From assembly GCA_964394445.1 (NCBI GenBank), contig CAYMXO010000006.1, forward strand, positions 1-64,000: a DNA stretch of 64,000 nucleotides, written 5' to 3'. Source of the DNA: Thiopseudomonas sp964394445 (GTDB taxonomy: Bacteria; Pseudomonadota; Gammaproteobacteria; Pseudomonadales; Pseudomonadaceae). The notes under the pieces were generated by a model. It worked only from the letters and a program-made list of their open reading frames with translations. It was not told the DNA's origin and did no database searches. The translations under genes and the position numbers were made by a program. Within the stretch, counting starts at the first letter, position 1. The number at the start of each line of letters is the position of its first letter. Shown here one piece after another: positions 1 to 9,005 of the stretch.

Positions 1-76
1 GGCTATTTTACCAAGATATGCGCTGGGGATGGGGTTTGTTCAGCGCCTCCTTTAGTCCAGCAGGGAGATAAAGACA

Positions 77-116
77 TAAAAAAACCGGCCACTGCTCGCA
101 CAGGGCCGGTTTTTTT
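77..116 (-). terminator. Intrinsic terminator after purA
   Basis: A hairpin with arms ACCGGCC (84-90) and GGCCGGT (104-110) is flanked by A-runs on the left and T-runs on the right, so it can stop transcription from either side. It lies just past the purA stop codon. The 76 bases before it hold no recognisable gene. Confidence 0.85.
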
Positions 117-129
117 ACTGTCAGCGCAA

Positions 130-1425
130 TCAGGCGTACGGATGGCGCAAAACGATGGTTTCGTTGCGGTCGGGACCGGTCGAGACAATGTCAATCGGCG
201 TGCCGACCAGCTCTTGCAAACGTTCGACATAGGCCCGGGCATTCGCGGGCAGCTGATCCATGGACGTCGCGCCCAGGGTGGATTCGTTCCAGCCGGGCAT
301 TTCTTCGTAGACAGGAACCAGTTCGTCGTAACTGTCAGCTTCGGTTGGCGCATCGGACAGCAGCTCGCCGGCGGCATTTTTGTACGCCACGCAAATTTTT
401 ACGGTTTCCAGCCCGTCCAGCACATCCAGCTTGGTCAGGCACAGGCCGGAAATACTGTTGATTTCGGCAGTACGGCGCAGGATCACCGCATCAAACCAGC
501 CACAGCGGCGGGCACGACCGGTGGTAGAACCAAACTCGTGGCCTTTTTCTGCCAGACGGGCGCCAATGTCGTCGAACAGTTCGGTCGGGAACGGACCGGA
601 GCCGACACGCGTAGTGTAGGCCTTGGTAATGCCAAGGATGTAATCCAGATACAGCGGACCAAAGCCGGAACCGGTTGCGGTACCGCCTGCGGTGGTGCTG
701 GAGCTGGTGACGTACGGATAGGTACCGTGGTCGATATCCAGCAGCGCTCCCTGGGCACCTTCAAACATGATGTGAGCACCCTGTTTGCGCAGCTCGTGCA
801 GGCGCGCGGTTACATCCTGCATCAACGGCTTGAGGATCCCGGCATAGGCCAGAGTGTCTTTCAGGACTGTGTCATAGCAGACCGGCTCAACCTTGTAGAA
901 GTGCTCCAGCGCAAAATTGTGCAGGTCCATGACCTCTTTCAGCTTGACGGCAAAGCGCTCGGCGTTAAACAGATCTCCGACACGCAGGCCGCGCCGGGCC
1001 ACCTTGTCTTCATAGGCCGGACCGATGCCACGGCCGGTGGTACCGATCTTGCCCTCAACACGTGCCGCTTCGCGTGCCTGGTCCAGCGCCACATGATAGG
1101 GCAGGATCAGGGTGCAGGAGGGGCTGATGCGCAAACGCTCGCGCACCGGAATGCCCTTTTCTTCCAGCTTGGTAATTTCCTTGAGCAGGGCATCTGGCGC
1201 CAGCACGACACCGTTACCAATCATGCACTCAACATTGTCGCGCAGGATGCCAGACGGAATCAGGTGCAGGATGGTTTTCTCGCCATCAATCACCAGCGTG
1301 TGTCCGGCATTGTGGCCGCCCTGGAAACGCACCACGGCTTGCGCCTGGTCTGTCAACAGATCGACAATTTTGCCCTTGCCTTCGTCACCCCACTGGGTGC
1401 CGAGGATGACCACATTCTTACCCAT
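130..1425 (-). CDS. purA: Adenylosuccinate synthetase
   Basis: PurA makes adenylosuccinate from IMP and aspartate using GTP, the first committed step to AMP, in the cytosol. The protein has 431 residues, the normal length. The GTP-binding loop GDEGKGK sits at residues 13-19, and the IMP-site stretch GGHNAGHT follows near residue 40. The frame is open 15 codons further upstream, but the ATG at 1425 is preferred: it has an AGAGGG ribosome site about 10 bases before it and starts at the conserved MGKNVVILG. It lies 61 bases after hisZ, probably in one transcript, the usual order in Pseudomonas. A terminator follows. Confidence 0.97.
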   Translation of the reverse strand: MGKNVVILGTQWGDEGKGKIVDLLTDQAQAVVRFQGGHNAGHTLVIDGEKTILHLIPSGILRDNVECMIGNGVVLAPDALLKEITKLEEKGIPVRERLRISPSCTLILPYHVALDQAREAARVEGKIGTTGRGIGPAYEDKVARRGLRVGDLFNAERFAVKLKEVMDLHNFALEHFYKVEPVCYDTVLKDTLAYAGILKPLMQDVTARLHELRKQGAHIMFEGAQGALLDIDHGTYPYVTSSSTTAGGTATGSGFGPLYLDYILGITKAYTTRVGSGPFPTELFDDIGARLAEKGHEFGSTTGRARRCGWFDAVILRRTAEINSISGLCLTKLDVLDGLETVKICVAYKNAAGELLSDAPTEADSYDELVPVYEEMPGWNESTLGATSMDQLPANARAYVERLQELVGTPIDIVSTGPDRNETIVLRHPYA

Positions 1426-1486
1426 AGGTAGTTGCCCTCTTAGCACAAAATATCCGCCGCCGAAAAACATCCGGCAGCGCCTTTAT

Positions 1487-2668
1487 TTAAATCTTTTCCG
1501 CCAACCACTGGCCATTGCGCTGAACCAGCTGGCGATCACAACCGGCGCCTGACGCACTCTCCGGGCCTTGTCCTGCCAACGCCTGAATGACGGTTTCACC
1601 CTGCGCCCTGAGCGCGCAGACGACTTGCCAGAGCGCTGCATCATTATCAGCCGGCGCCCAGACTGCCTGGCGCTGCGCCTGCTCGACAGGGCGCCCCAGG
1701 CCCACCAGGGTTTTCAGGTCGGTAGAAAAACCGGTGGCCGGACGCGAACGGCCAAAGACCGCGCCAATATCGTCATAACGGCCGCCCTGGGCGATTGACT
1801 GCCCCACCCCAGGCACAAAGGCGGCAAATACCACACCGGTGTGGTAGTTGTAACCGCGCAGCTCGCTCAAATCAAAATAAACCGGCAGTTCCGGGTAGCG
1901 CTGGGCCAATACCCCGGCCAGTTGTTCCAGCTGCTCCAGCGCCTCACGCACGGAGCGGGGAGCCGCGGCCAGTACCTGGCGCGCCTGCTCAAGCATTTTT
2001 CGTCCGCCACACAACGTGCACAATGCCTTGAGCATTCCGGCCAGCTCGGCTGGCAAGTCCGCCGTCAGTTCTGCCACGTCGGTAACCGCCTTGCGCTGCA
2101 GGGCGGCAAACAGTTGTTCCTCGATCTGCGGTGACAGGTTCGCTGCCTTGGCCAGTCCGCGGAATACACCGACATGGCCCAGGTCCAGGTGCAGGTCGTC
2201 AATGCGCGCTTGCTGCAGGGTCTCCAGCATCAGGCTGATCACCTCGATGTCGGCCGCCAGGCTGGAGTCACCATAAAGCTCGGCGCCGAGCTGGATCGGG
2301 CTGCGTGACGTACTCAGCGCCCGCGGCCTGGCATGCACCACGCTGCCGGCATAGCACAGCCGGCTTGGACCTTCACGGCGCAAGCTATGGGCATCCATGC
2401 GGGCAACCTGCGGTGTGATGTCGGCACGAAAGCCCATCAGCTGGCCACTCAACGGATCAGTCACGCTGAATGTACGCAGGGCCAGCTCCTTGCCGACTCC
2501 GGTCAGCAGGGAGTCAAGAAACTCGATATGCGGGGTCACTACATATTCGTAGCCCCAGGCGGCAAACAGATCCAGTGCCTGGCGGCGTGACTGTTCGACA
2601 CGTGCCGCCTGACGCGGTAAAACCTCTTCGATGCCGTCAGGCAGTAACCAACGCTCCGGAGTTGCCAT
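1487..2668 (-). CDS. hisZ: ATP phosphoribosyltransferase regulatory subunit
   Basis: HisZ is a catalytically dead paralogue of histidyl-tRNA synthetase that partners the short form of HisG in the first step of histidine synthesis. The 393-residue protein shows the class II synthetase core, including FRADITPQVARMD near residue 80 and the later ELRGYNYHTG segment, but lacks the C-terminal anticodon-binding domain. The ATG at 2668 is chosen over an upstream frame extension because GAGGAA lies just before it and MATPERWLLPDGI is the family N-terminus. purA follows. An intrinsic terminator lies in its leader (see 2735-2757). hisG is not in the window. Confidence 0.93.
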   Translation of the reverse strand: MATPERWLLPDGIEEVLPRQAARVEQSRRQALDLFAAWGYEYVVTPHIEFLDSLLTGVGKELALRTFSVTDPLSGQLMGFRADITPQVARMDAHSLRREGPSRLCYAGSVVHARPRALSTSRSPIQLGAELYGDSSLAADIEVISLMLETLQQARIDDLHLDLGHVGVFRGLAKAANLSPQIEEQLFAALQRKAVTDVAELTADLPAELAGMLKALCTLCGGRKMLEQARQVLAAAPRSVREALEQLEQLAGVLAQRYPELPVYFDLSELRGYNYHTGVVFAAFVPGVGQSIAQGGRYDDIGAVFGRSRPATGFSTDLKTLVGLGRPVEQAQRQAVWAPADNDAALWQVVCALRAQGETVIQALAGQGPESASGAGCDRQLVQRNGQWLAEKI

Positions 2669-2992
2669 TTTTTCCTCTTCCACCCTTGATTTTGCTGTCA
2701 CGCAGCACGGCTTGCATACCATCGGGATAAACGTAAAAAAACCGGGCGCCCCCGGTTTGTCCTGCACGCAGCCGCTGCGGCCGCCTTCGCTTGGGATTGG
2801 TTTGCAGTTTTACATACAGACGCGGATTCTAACAAAATTTCCCGCCTCTTTATAGCTTTTTAGCACCAGCGCAGCCCATCGGGGCTACGCCTGCACAAAG
2901 ATACGCACAAGCCGCACGCAACCACAGCAAAATCCGGATCCGGTTGCCGGCATGGGGAATGCACGGCATGTTGACGGCCTTCAGCCGGACAT
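2669..2992 (-). promoter_or_regulatory. hisZ upstream region with candidate promoter
   Basis: About 320 bases contain no supported coding region. The small YjeT-type gene often found between hflC and hisZ in Pseudomonas is not evident. A possible extended -10 element, TGTTAGAAT, lies on the minus strand at 2834-2826. No good -35 box accompanies it. A transcript started there would be about 85 bases long up to the terminator at 2735, or about 150 bases long to the hisZ start. Confidence 0.4.
2735..2757 (-). terminator. Intrinsic terminator inside the hisZ leader
   Basis: Read on the minus strand, arms ACCGGG and CCCGGT are followed by seven T residues. It sits 67 bases before the hisZ start and points the same way as hisZ. 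No gene lies between it and the hflC terminator at 2993-3017. It could attenuate hisZ-purA or end a short RNA started near 2820. Confidence 0.7.
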
Positions 2993-3017
2993 AAAAAAGC
3001 CCCGCACCAGGCGGGGC
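2993..3017 (-). terminator. Intrinsic terminator after hflC
   Basis: Minus-strand hairpin GCCCCGC-CTGGT-GCGGGGC followed by TTTTTT, 19 bases past the hflC stop. It closes the miaA-hfq-hflXKC unit. Confidence 0.9.
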
Positions 3018-3035
3018 CATGAAACAGCAACCAGC

Positions 3036-3899
3036 TTACTTCTTCTGCATGAAGCGGAAGAACTCACTGTCAGGTGTCAGCACCAGCACGTCGCTCTTGC
3101 TGGAAAAGCTGTCCCGGTATGCCTGCAAGCTGCGGTAGAAAGCGTAAAAATCCGCATCCTGACCAAACGCATGAGCGTAGATTGCCGTAGAACGGGCATC
3201 GCCGTCACCGCGGATTTCTTCGGCTTCACGGTAGGCTTCGGCCAGCAGTACACGGCGCTGACGGTCGGCGTCGGCGCGAATACCTTCGGCCAGCTCCTTG
3301 CCCTTGGCCCGGTGTTCACGTGCTTCCCGTGCCCGCTCGGAGCTCATCCGTTCAAATACGCTGCGGTTGACCTCGCGCGGCAGGTCGATCGACTTGACCC
3401 GCACGTCAATGATCTCGATGCCCAGCTCCTTGCGTGCCAGGCGATCCAGCGAGGCAGTGATGTTGGCCATCAGCTCGTCACGCTGGCCACTGACCACCTC
3501 GTGCAGGGTGCGCTTACCAAACTGGTCACGCAGGCCGGCTTCAAGACGGCGCGCCAGACGCTCGTCGGCCACCTGCTTCATGCCTGAAGTGGCGGTGTAA
3601 TACTGGTCGGCACTGGCCACACGCCATTTGGCGAAGGCGTCAACCATTACGGCCTTTTTTTCCAGGGTAAGGAAACGCTGGGTCGGAGCATCCAGAGTCA
3701 ACAGGCGGCCATCAAACTTGCGTACCTGGTTAACGTAAGGAATCTTCATGTGCAGCCCAGGCTGTACATCGGACTCGGAAACCTTACCAAACTGCAGCAG
3801 TACCGCACGCTCGGTTTGCGCCACGATATAGAAACAGTTCCAGGCTACCAGCGCCAGCACGGCGCCGGCAATCAGGGTAAAAAGAGACTTATTGTTCAT
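3036..3899 (-). CDS. hflC: FtsH-associated membrane protein HflC
   Basis: HflC forms, with HflK, the periplasm-facing complex around the FtsH protease and modulates its activity against membrane proteins. The 287-residue protein has one N-terminal membrane segment (about residues 5-25) followed by a band-7/SPFH domain starting around ERAVLLQFGKV. A charged, Ala/Glu/Arg-rich helical stretch follows in the second half. The start abuts the hflK stop (hflK ends at 3900), so the two are translationally coupled. Length and order hflK-hflC are normal. Confidence 0.96.
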   Translation of the reverse strand: MNNKSLFTLIAGAVLALVAWNCFYIVAQTERAVLLQFGKVSESDVQPGLHMKIPYVNQVRKFDGRLLTLDAPTQRFLTLEKKAVMVDAFAKWRVASADQYYTATSGMKQVADERLARRLEAGLRDQFGKRTLHEVVSGQRDELMANITASLDRLARKELGIEIIDVRVKSIDLPREVNRSVFERMSSERAREAREHRAKGKELAEGIRADADRQRRVLLAEAYREAEEIRGDGDARSTAIYAHAFGQDADFYAFYRSLQAYRDSFSSKSDVLVLTPDSEFFRFMQKK

Positions 3900-5066
3900 T
3901 TATCGGCTCCGGCTACGCAGGGTACGTGACAGGGTTTCGGTGCTGACCGGCACTTCCTGGCTGACCGACGGGGCTGCCGACTCGACGGTGCGTGCAGGTG
4001 CAACCGCAGTACCACGGCCCTCCATCAGCTTGTCCAGCGGCAAATACATCAGGCTGTTCTGACCCTGCTCGCCACCCAGCAGAACCTTGCTCGAGTTGCT
4101 GTACATTTCTTCCATGGTTTCCAGATACAGGCGCTGACGGGTCACTTCCGGCGCCTTGTGGTATTCGGCCAGCAGCTTGACGAAGCGCTCGGACTCACCC
4201 TCGGCCCGGGCAATCACTTCGTCGCGGTAACCGTTGGCTTCTTCCAGGATACGCTGGGCCAGACCACGGGCTTCCGGTACCACGCCGTTAGCGTAGGTTT
4301 CAGCATTGTTCTTTTCCCGCTGTTCGTCTTCGCGGGCACGGATCACGTCGTCAAAGGCTTCCTGCACTTCGCGCGGTGCCTGGGCGTTCTGCACGTTGAC
4401 CTGGGTCACGGCAATACCGGTGCGGTAAAGGTCAAGGAAGCGCTGCAGGCGCTCGTGTACATCAACCGCCAGCAATTCACGCCCCTCGGTCAGTACCTGG
4501 TCCATCACGGTGGAGCCCACCACGTGGCGCAGGGCACTTTCGGTTGCATGTTGCAGACTGATTTCCGGCCCCTCGACGTTAAGTACAAAATCCTGCAGGT
4601 TACTGATCTTGTACTGTACGGTCAGCGGAACCTCGATGATGTTTTCATCTTCGGTCAGCATGGGCCCCTGACGGCTATAGGCACGCTCACGGGTCACGTT
4701 GTGCTGGAACTTGCTTTCAATCGGCGGAAAATAGATGTTCAGGCCCGGCCCCACCGTCTGGTGGTACTTGCCAAAACGCAGGATGACCGCCTGCTCCTGC
4801 TCATCCACCACATAGATGGCGTTATACAGCCAGAAACCACCCAGCAGCACCAAGGCCAGCAGGACGACTCCAAAGCCGCCACCCGAACCCTTGCCGGACG
4901 ACTTTTTCTTGCCGCCAAAAATCCCGTTCAGATTGTCTTGCAGTTTGCGCAAGGCTTCATCCAGGTCAGGAGGTCCCTGCCGGCCACCGCCACCACCGCC
5001 CTTGTTGTTGCGGTTACCCCAGGGATCCTGGTCGTTCGAGTTGCCACCCGGCTCATTCCAGGCCAT
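3900..5066 (-). CDS. hflK: FtsH-associated membrane protein HflK
   Basis: HflK is the partner of HflC in the FtsH-HflKC complex. The 388-residue protein begins with a Gly/Asn-rich cytoplasmic stretch (GGGGGGRQGPPDLDEAL), then one membrane segment around residues 75-95, then the SPFH domain with a long helical region. The ATG at 5066 has GGAGAA just upstream and gives the usual MAWNEPGG start; the frame is open further upstream without support. The 98-base gap to hflX contains a possible -10 (TACAAT) on the minus strand, so an internal promoter is possible. Confidence 0.96.
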   Translation of the reverse strand: MAWNEPGGNSNDQDPWGNRNNKGGGGGGRQGPPDLDEALRKLQDNLNGIFGGKKKSSGKGSGGGFGVVLLALVLLGGFWLYNAIYVVDEQEQAVILRFGKYHQTVGPGLNIYFPPIESKFQHNVTRERAYSRQGPMLTEDENIIEVPLTVQYKISNLQDFVLNVEGPEISLQHATESALRHVVGSTVMDQVLTEGRELLAVDVHERLQRFLDLYRTGIAVTQVNVQNAQAPREVQEAFDDVIRAREDEQREKNNAETYANGVVPEARGLAQRILEEANGYRDEVIARAEGESERFVKLLAEYHKAPEVTRQRLYLETMEEMYSNSSKVLLGGEQGQNSLMYLPLDKLMEGRGTAVAPARTVESAAPSVSQEVPVSTETLSRTLRSRSR

Positions 5067-5164
5067 AGCGTTCTCCATCAAATTTGTTTGACAGCCACAC
5101 AAGGCTGCCCGTATGGACACAAAATGCGCACATTGTAATGCAGTCGGCGGCCAACGTCATGGGC

Positions 5165-6472
5165 TCAATCCGCTTTCAGGACAAAGCGCTGCGCAAATTC
5201 ATCAAATTTCAGCTCTTCAGCGCTAAGCAACCGGTTCAGTGTAACCCGCGGCAGACGTACATCGAGCAGTGCATCACCCTGCTCCGTGTGTTCTTCTGCC
5301 AGAACCGCATCCGCGGCAAACAGCAGCGCCCGCAAGCGCGCCATCTGTGGCGGCAAGCTGAGCCGGCCCTGAAACAACTCATGCCCAAGACAGTCGCTGA
5401 TCGCTTGCAACAGCAGGTCAAGACCGTCGTTTTGTTGCGCCGACAGCCAGACCCGCACCGGGACACCCTCGCCGTCACGCTGTATGTGCGGTTCAACGGC
5501 ATCCAGCAGGTCGATCTTGTTGTAAACCTCAAGCACCTGGACATCACCAGCGCCAATTTCTGCCAACACTGCCTGGACCTGCTCCACCTGTTCATCACGC
5601 TGCTCAGCGGCAGCATCTATCACATGCAATAGCAGATCGGCGCTTGCCGACTCTTCCAGGGTCGCCCGGAAGGCCTCAACCAGCTTGTGCGGCAAATAGC
5701 GGATAAAGCCAACCGTATCAACCAGCGTGACCGGACCGACATTTTCCAGCTCAAGCCGACGCACCGTCGGGTCCAGTGTGGCGAACAGCTGGTCAGCCGC
5801 ATAGACGCTGGCTTCGGTCAGCATGTTGAACAAGGTGGACTTGCCGGCGTTGGTGTAACCAACCAGCGAAACCGCCGGAATTTCCGCCCGGCGCCGGCCG
5901 CGACGGGCCAGCTCGCGCTGGTTGCGGACTTTCTCCAGCCGGCTGCGGATCTGGCGCATGCGCACCCGCAACAGGCGACGGTCGCTTTCCAGCTGGGTCT
6001 CGCCCGGCCCGCGCAGACCAATACCACCCTGCTGGCGGCTCAGGTCTGTCCGGCTGCGCACCAGGCGGGTACTGATGTGCTCCAGCTGGGCCAGCTCGAC
6101 CTGCAGCTTGCCCTCGTGGGTATGGGCGCGCTGGGCAAAGATATCGAGGATCAGCCCGACCCGGTCGAGCACCCGGCAGCCAAGTGCGCGCTCAAGGTTG
6201 CGCTCCTGGCTGGGGGTTAGGTTCTGATTGAAAATGACCAGCTCAACGGCCTGGTCTTCTATCTGTCGGGCCAGCTCGTCAACCTTGCCAGCACCAATAA
6301 GAAATCGTGCGGTCGGCTGATGCAGCATCACCCTGACCAGTTCGACCACTTCCGCACCGGCGGACAAAGCCAGCTCCATGAACTCGGCAGGGTCAGTATG
6401 CTCGTCAGTGCGCACACCATCCAGATGTACCAGTAATGTGCGCTCTGCCTGTTGCTCTTGTGCAGGGCTCAA
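5165..6472 (-). CDS. hflX: Ribosome-associated GTPase HflX
   Basis: HflX is a GTPase that binds and splits stalled 70S ribosomes, notably after heat stress. The 435-residue protein has the glycine-rich HflX N-terminal domain, then the GTPase domain with G1 GYTNAGKST, the switch segment DTVGFI and NKID as G4. The start is TTG at 6472, 12 bases after the hfq stop; AAAGGG at the hfq stop is well placed (8 bases) and no ATG or GTG is available nearby. It sits in the conserved hfq-hflX-hflK-hflC order. Confidence 0.95.
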   Translation of the reverse strand: MSPAQEQQAERTLLVHLDGVRTDEHTDPAEFMELALSAGAEVVELVRVMLHQPTARFLIGAGKVDELARQIEDQAVELVIFNQNLTPSQERNLERALGCRVLDRVGLILDIFAQRAHTHEGKLQVELAQLEHISTRLVRSRTDLSRQQGGIGLRGPGETQLESDRRLLRVRMRQIRSRLEKVRNQRELARRGRRRAEIPAVSLVGYTNAGKSTLFNMLTEASVYAADQLFATLDPTVRRLELENVGPVTLVDTVGFIRYLPHKLVEAFRATLEESASADLLLHVIDAAAEQRDEQVEQVQAVLAEIGAGDVQVLEVYNKIDLLDAVEPHIQRDGEGVPVRVWLSAQQNDGLDLLLQAISDCLGHELFQGRLSLPPQMARLRALLFAADAVLAEEHTEQGDALLDVRLPRVTLNRLLSAEELKFDEFAQRFVLKAD

Positions 6473-6484
6473 GATATGAACCCT

Positions 6485-6736
6485 TTATTCATCAACCGGA
6501 TTGTCCTGCTCTTCGTCCGGTCCGGGCAGGCGCACCGGGCGGCTTGGCACCACGGTAGACACTGCGTGCTTGTAAACCATTTGGCTGACGGTATTCTTCA
6601 GCAGAATGACAAACTGGTCGAATGACTCGATCTGTCCTTGCAGCTTGATGCCGTTGACCAGGTAGATGGAGACGGGGATGCGCTCCTTGCGCAGCAGGTT
6701 GAGGTAAGGGTCTTGTAAGCTGTGCCCTTTTGACAT
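6485..6736 (-). CDS. hfq: RNA chaperone Hfq
   Basis: Hfq is the hexameric Sm-like RNA chaperone that pairs small RNAs with mRNAs. The 83-residue protein carries the Sm1 region (IKLQGQIESFDQFVILL) and the Sm2 YKHAVSTVVPS motif, with the acidic C-terminal tail GPDEEQDNPVDE. Two in-frame ATGs lie 6 bases apart; the second (6736) is chosen because GGAG is 9 bases before it and it gives the universal MSKGHSLQDP start. miaA lies 85 bases upstream with no terminator between. Confidence 0.98.
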   Translation of the reverse strand: MSKGHSLQDPYLNLLRKERIPVSIYLVNGIKLQGQIESFDQFVILLKNTVSQMVYKHAVSTVVPSRPVRLPGPDEEQDNPVDE

Positions 6737-6821
6737 GATCATGTACTCCAGGTAAGGAAAAATAGTGCGGCAGTGTCAATTCACATGCTGCAAAGGTGGA
6801 CTCCGGTTAAATGGCGTCCGG

Positions 6822-7766
6822 TTATAGTTTTTTCAAGACCTGCGCAAGCGGGTCGGGATCAAGGCTGTCAATCCACTCCAGCTCTTGCCAGCTGCGCAGC
6901 CAGGTGAATTGCCGTTTGGCCAGCTGCCGGGTAGCGGCAATCCCCTTGTCACGCATTGTCTGATAGCTATCGAGTCCGTGCAGATAGTCCCAGACTTGCC
7001 GATAGCCTACCGCGCGCATTGACGGCAAACCTGCATGCAGATCGCCACGACGCACCAGCTGTTCGACCTCTTCGACAAAGCCTTGTTCCAGCATCTGCTC
7101 AAAACGCATGGCGATGCGTTGGTGCAACAGCTCCCGCGACTGCGGCGCAATGGCAAATGCATGCACAGTATAGGGCAAATTGGTGCTTTGTGCTTTCTGC
7201 TGTTGCTGACGCTGGCGGTGCCAGCTCATGCTTTTTCCACTAACCAGCCAAACCTCGAGCGCACGCAGAATTCTCTGGCTGTCGTTAACGTGAATGCGCT
7301 GTGCCGACTCAGGATCTACCCGCTGCAACTCCTCGTGCAGACGCTGCAGGCCTTCCGCCTGCAGGCGCAGCTCCAGCTGCTGGCGCACCCCGGTATCAGC
7401 CGCCGGCATTTCGGCCAGCCCTTCCAGCAAAGCCCGGTAATACAGCATGGTGCCACCAACCAGCACCGGCAATTCGCCACGCTCCACTGCCGCGGCCATC
7501 AGCCGCAAGGCATCCTGGCGAAACTGCGCAGCCGAATAGCTTTCCAGCGGATCCAGAATATCGACCAGTGCGTGCGGATAGCGCGCCAAAACTTCCGCTT
7601 CCGGCTTGGCCGTTCCGATATCCATGCCCCGGTAGATCAGCGCGGAATCCACGCTGATCAGGCTACAAGGACGTTCTTCGGCCAGCGCCAGCGCCAGGTC
7701 GGTCTTGCCTGCCGCTGTCGGCCCCATCAGGAATACCGCCTGTGCCCGAGCGGCAGTCTGATTCAT
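6822..7766 (-). CDS. miaA: tRNA dimethylallyltransferase
   Basis: MiaA adds a dimethylallyl group to A37 of tRNAs that read UNN codons. The 314-residue protein starts with the P-loop GPTAAGKT near residue 15, followed by SVDSALIYRGMDIGTAKP, the characteristic substrate-binding segment. It lies between the YajG-type lipoprotein gene and hfq. In most relatives miaA follows mutL; here mutL is not upstream and yajQ-yajG take its place. Confidence 0.96.
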   Translation of the reverse strand: MNQTAARAQAVFLMGPTAAGKTDLALALAEERPCSLISVDSALIYRGMDIGTAKPEAEVLARYPHALVDILDPLESYSAAQFRQDALRLMAAAVERGELPVLVGGTMLYYRALLEGLAEMPAADTGVRQQLELRLQAEGLQRLHEELQRVDPESAQRIHVNDSQRILRALEVWLVSGKSMSWHRQRQQQQKAQSTNLPYTVHAFAIAPQSRELLHQRIAMRFEQMLEQGFVEEVEQLVRRGDLHAGLPSMRAVGYRQVWDYLHGLDSYQTMRDKGIAATRQLAKRQFTWLRSWQELEWIDSLDPDPLAQVLKKL

Positions 7767-7798
7767 CGCGGCATGCTCCTGCAGTACAAAACGGCTGA

Positions 7799-8386
7799 CT
7801 AACGCGCCAGAAACTGGCTGATGCCGGGATCATCGAATACCCGTTGCAGTGCATCGCTCATGATGGTGCTGACCAGCTGATCATTGGTCCTGTCAGTGGG
7901 CGGTTTGACAAATTTTTTCTTCAGCTTGGCGGTGTAGCTGCCTTCATAGTTGCGACCATCCTTGCGCAGCCGGACCAGGTAAGTTGCTGTCAGCTGCACC
8001 TCACTCATCACCGTGCGGCCTTCGCCTACCGCGTAGGTCAGTCCGGTAACCTGAAGATCAAACACAGCCGGCGCCTGCCCCTGCGGCACAATATTGAAGC
8101 CTCGCATGCGCAAACCGGCCTCGGTTTCCGCCTGCAGGCGCGGCAGGAATGAGCGGCCTTCAACGCTCAGGTCATTACTGCCCTCATACAGCCCGCCGCG
8201 GCTGCCCAGCACCGGGCTGCTACGCCCGTCACTGACATGAACACTGACGGTCTGGCCCTGGGCGACCGGAGTCAGCTGTCCGCTCAGTCGTGGTTCGGGG
8301 CTGGCCAGTTGCGGGCTCAGCCCGCATGCGGCCAGGCTGCCCAGCATGGCGACGACGGCCAGTATTCTTGTAATTGCATAGTGCAT
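7799..8386 (-). CDS. yajG: YajG-family outer-membrane lipoprotein
   Basis: The 195-residue protein begins with a lipoprotein signal ending in the lipobox LAAC (Cys about residue 21), so it should be acylated and anchored in the envelope. The rest matches the YajG family from memory, with a conserved C-terminal end (VFDDPGISQFLAR). Biochemical role is unknown. It lies between yajQ and miaA, all on one strand with gaps of about 30 bases, so cotranscription is likely. Confidence 0.82.
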   Translation of the reverse strand: MHYAITRILAVVAMLGSLAACGLSPQLASPEPRLSGQLTPVAQGQTVSVHVSDGRSSPVLGSRGGLYEGSNDLSVEGRSFLPRLQAETEAGLRMRGFNIVPQGQAPAVFDLQVTGLTYAVGEGRTVMSEVQLTATYLVRLRKDGRNYEGSYTAKLKKKFVKPPTDRTNDQLVSTIMSDALQRVFDDPGISQFLAR

Positions 8387-8420
8387 CCGGCTTTCTCCGT
8401 ATCTGTCTTGAAATGATCAA

Positions 8421-8900
8421 TCAGTCGCGAAAATTAGTGAATTGCAGCGGCATACCCAGCGACTGGCCACGCAACAGGGCCATGACTTCCTGCAGGTCGT
8501 CTCGTTTTTTGCCGGTGACACGAACCTGCTCACCCTGAATTGACGCCTGCACCTTGAGTTTGCTGTCCTTGATCAGGCCAACGATTTTCTTTGCCAGTTC
8601 CTTGTCGATGCCTTCGCGCAAGACGAGCTCCTGCTTCATTTCCTTGCCGGAGGCGTAAGGTTCTTTCTGCTCAATACACTGAATGTCCAGCTTGCGTTTG
8701 ACCATCGCCAGATGAATGATCTCAATCAGCTGCGCAAGCATGAAGTCTGCCTCCGCAGTCAGGTGGATAACCTTGTCCTTCAGCTCCAGACCGGCTTTGC
8801 CGCGCAGGTCATAGCGCCGCTCCAGCTCCTTGGCCGCGTTATCCACGGCATTGGTTACTTCGTGCTTGTCGAGCTCTGACACCACATCAAAAGAAGGCAT
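8421..8900 (-). CDS. yajQ: YajQ-family nucleotide-binding protein
   Basis: YajQ (UPF0234) proteins have two ferredoxin-like folds; in Xanthomonas and Pseudomonas a relative binds cyclic di-GMP, which is family knowledge and not shown by this sequence. The 159-residue protein starts MPSFDVVSELDKHEV, typical of the family. The ATG at 8900 has GGAG 7 bases before it. It is divergent from a response regulator with a degenerate GGDEF domain, an arrangement also seen in P. aeruginosa as I recall. Confidence 0.93.
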   Translation of the reverse strand: MPSFDVVSELDKHEVTNAVDNAAKELERRYDLRGKAGLELKDKVIHLTAEADFMLAQLIEIIHLAMVKRKLDIQCIEQKEPYASGKEMKQELVLREGIDKELAKKIVGLIKDSKLKVQASIQGEQVRVTGKKRDDLQEVMALLRGQSLGMPLQFTNFRD

Positions 8901-9005
8901 TGCAGTCTCCATTATCTAAACTGTTAAACAAGTCCGCCCATGGCACAGGCATCATGCTATCATTGACGGGAATACCCGGTTTCGCTTACGAATGTCCCAA
9001 GTATA

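Noticed and set aside
3..76. Possible end of a tRNA-Leu or a partial gene before the purA terminator
   Set aside because: P. aeruginosa has a tRNA-Leu downstream of purA as I recall, but no acceptor-stem, TPsiC or CCA-bearing sequence is visible here and no frame shows likeness to a protein.
142..1431. A 429-codon open frame opposite purA
   Set aside because: It mirrors the purA reading frame and has no ribosome site or recognisable domain.
4158..5138. A 326-codon open frame opposite hflK
   Set aside because: Antisense shadow of hflK with no motif.
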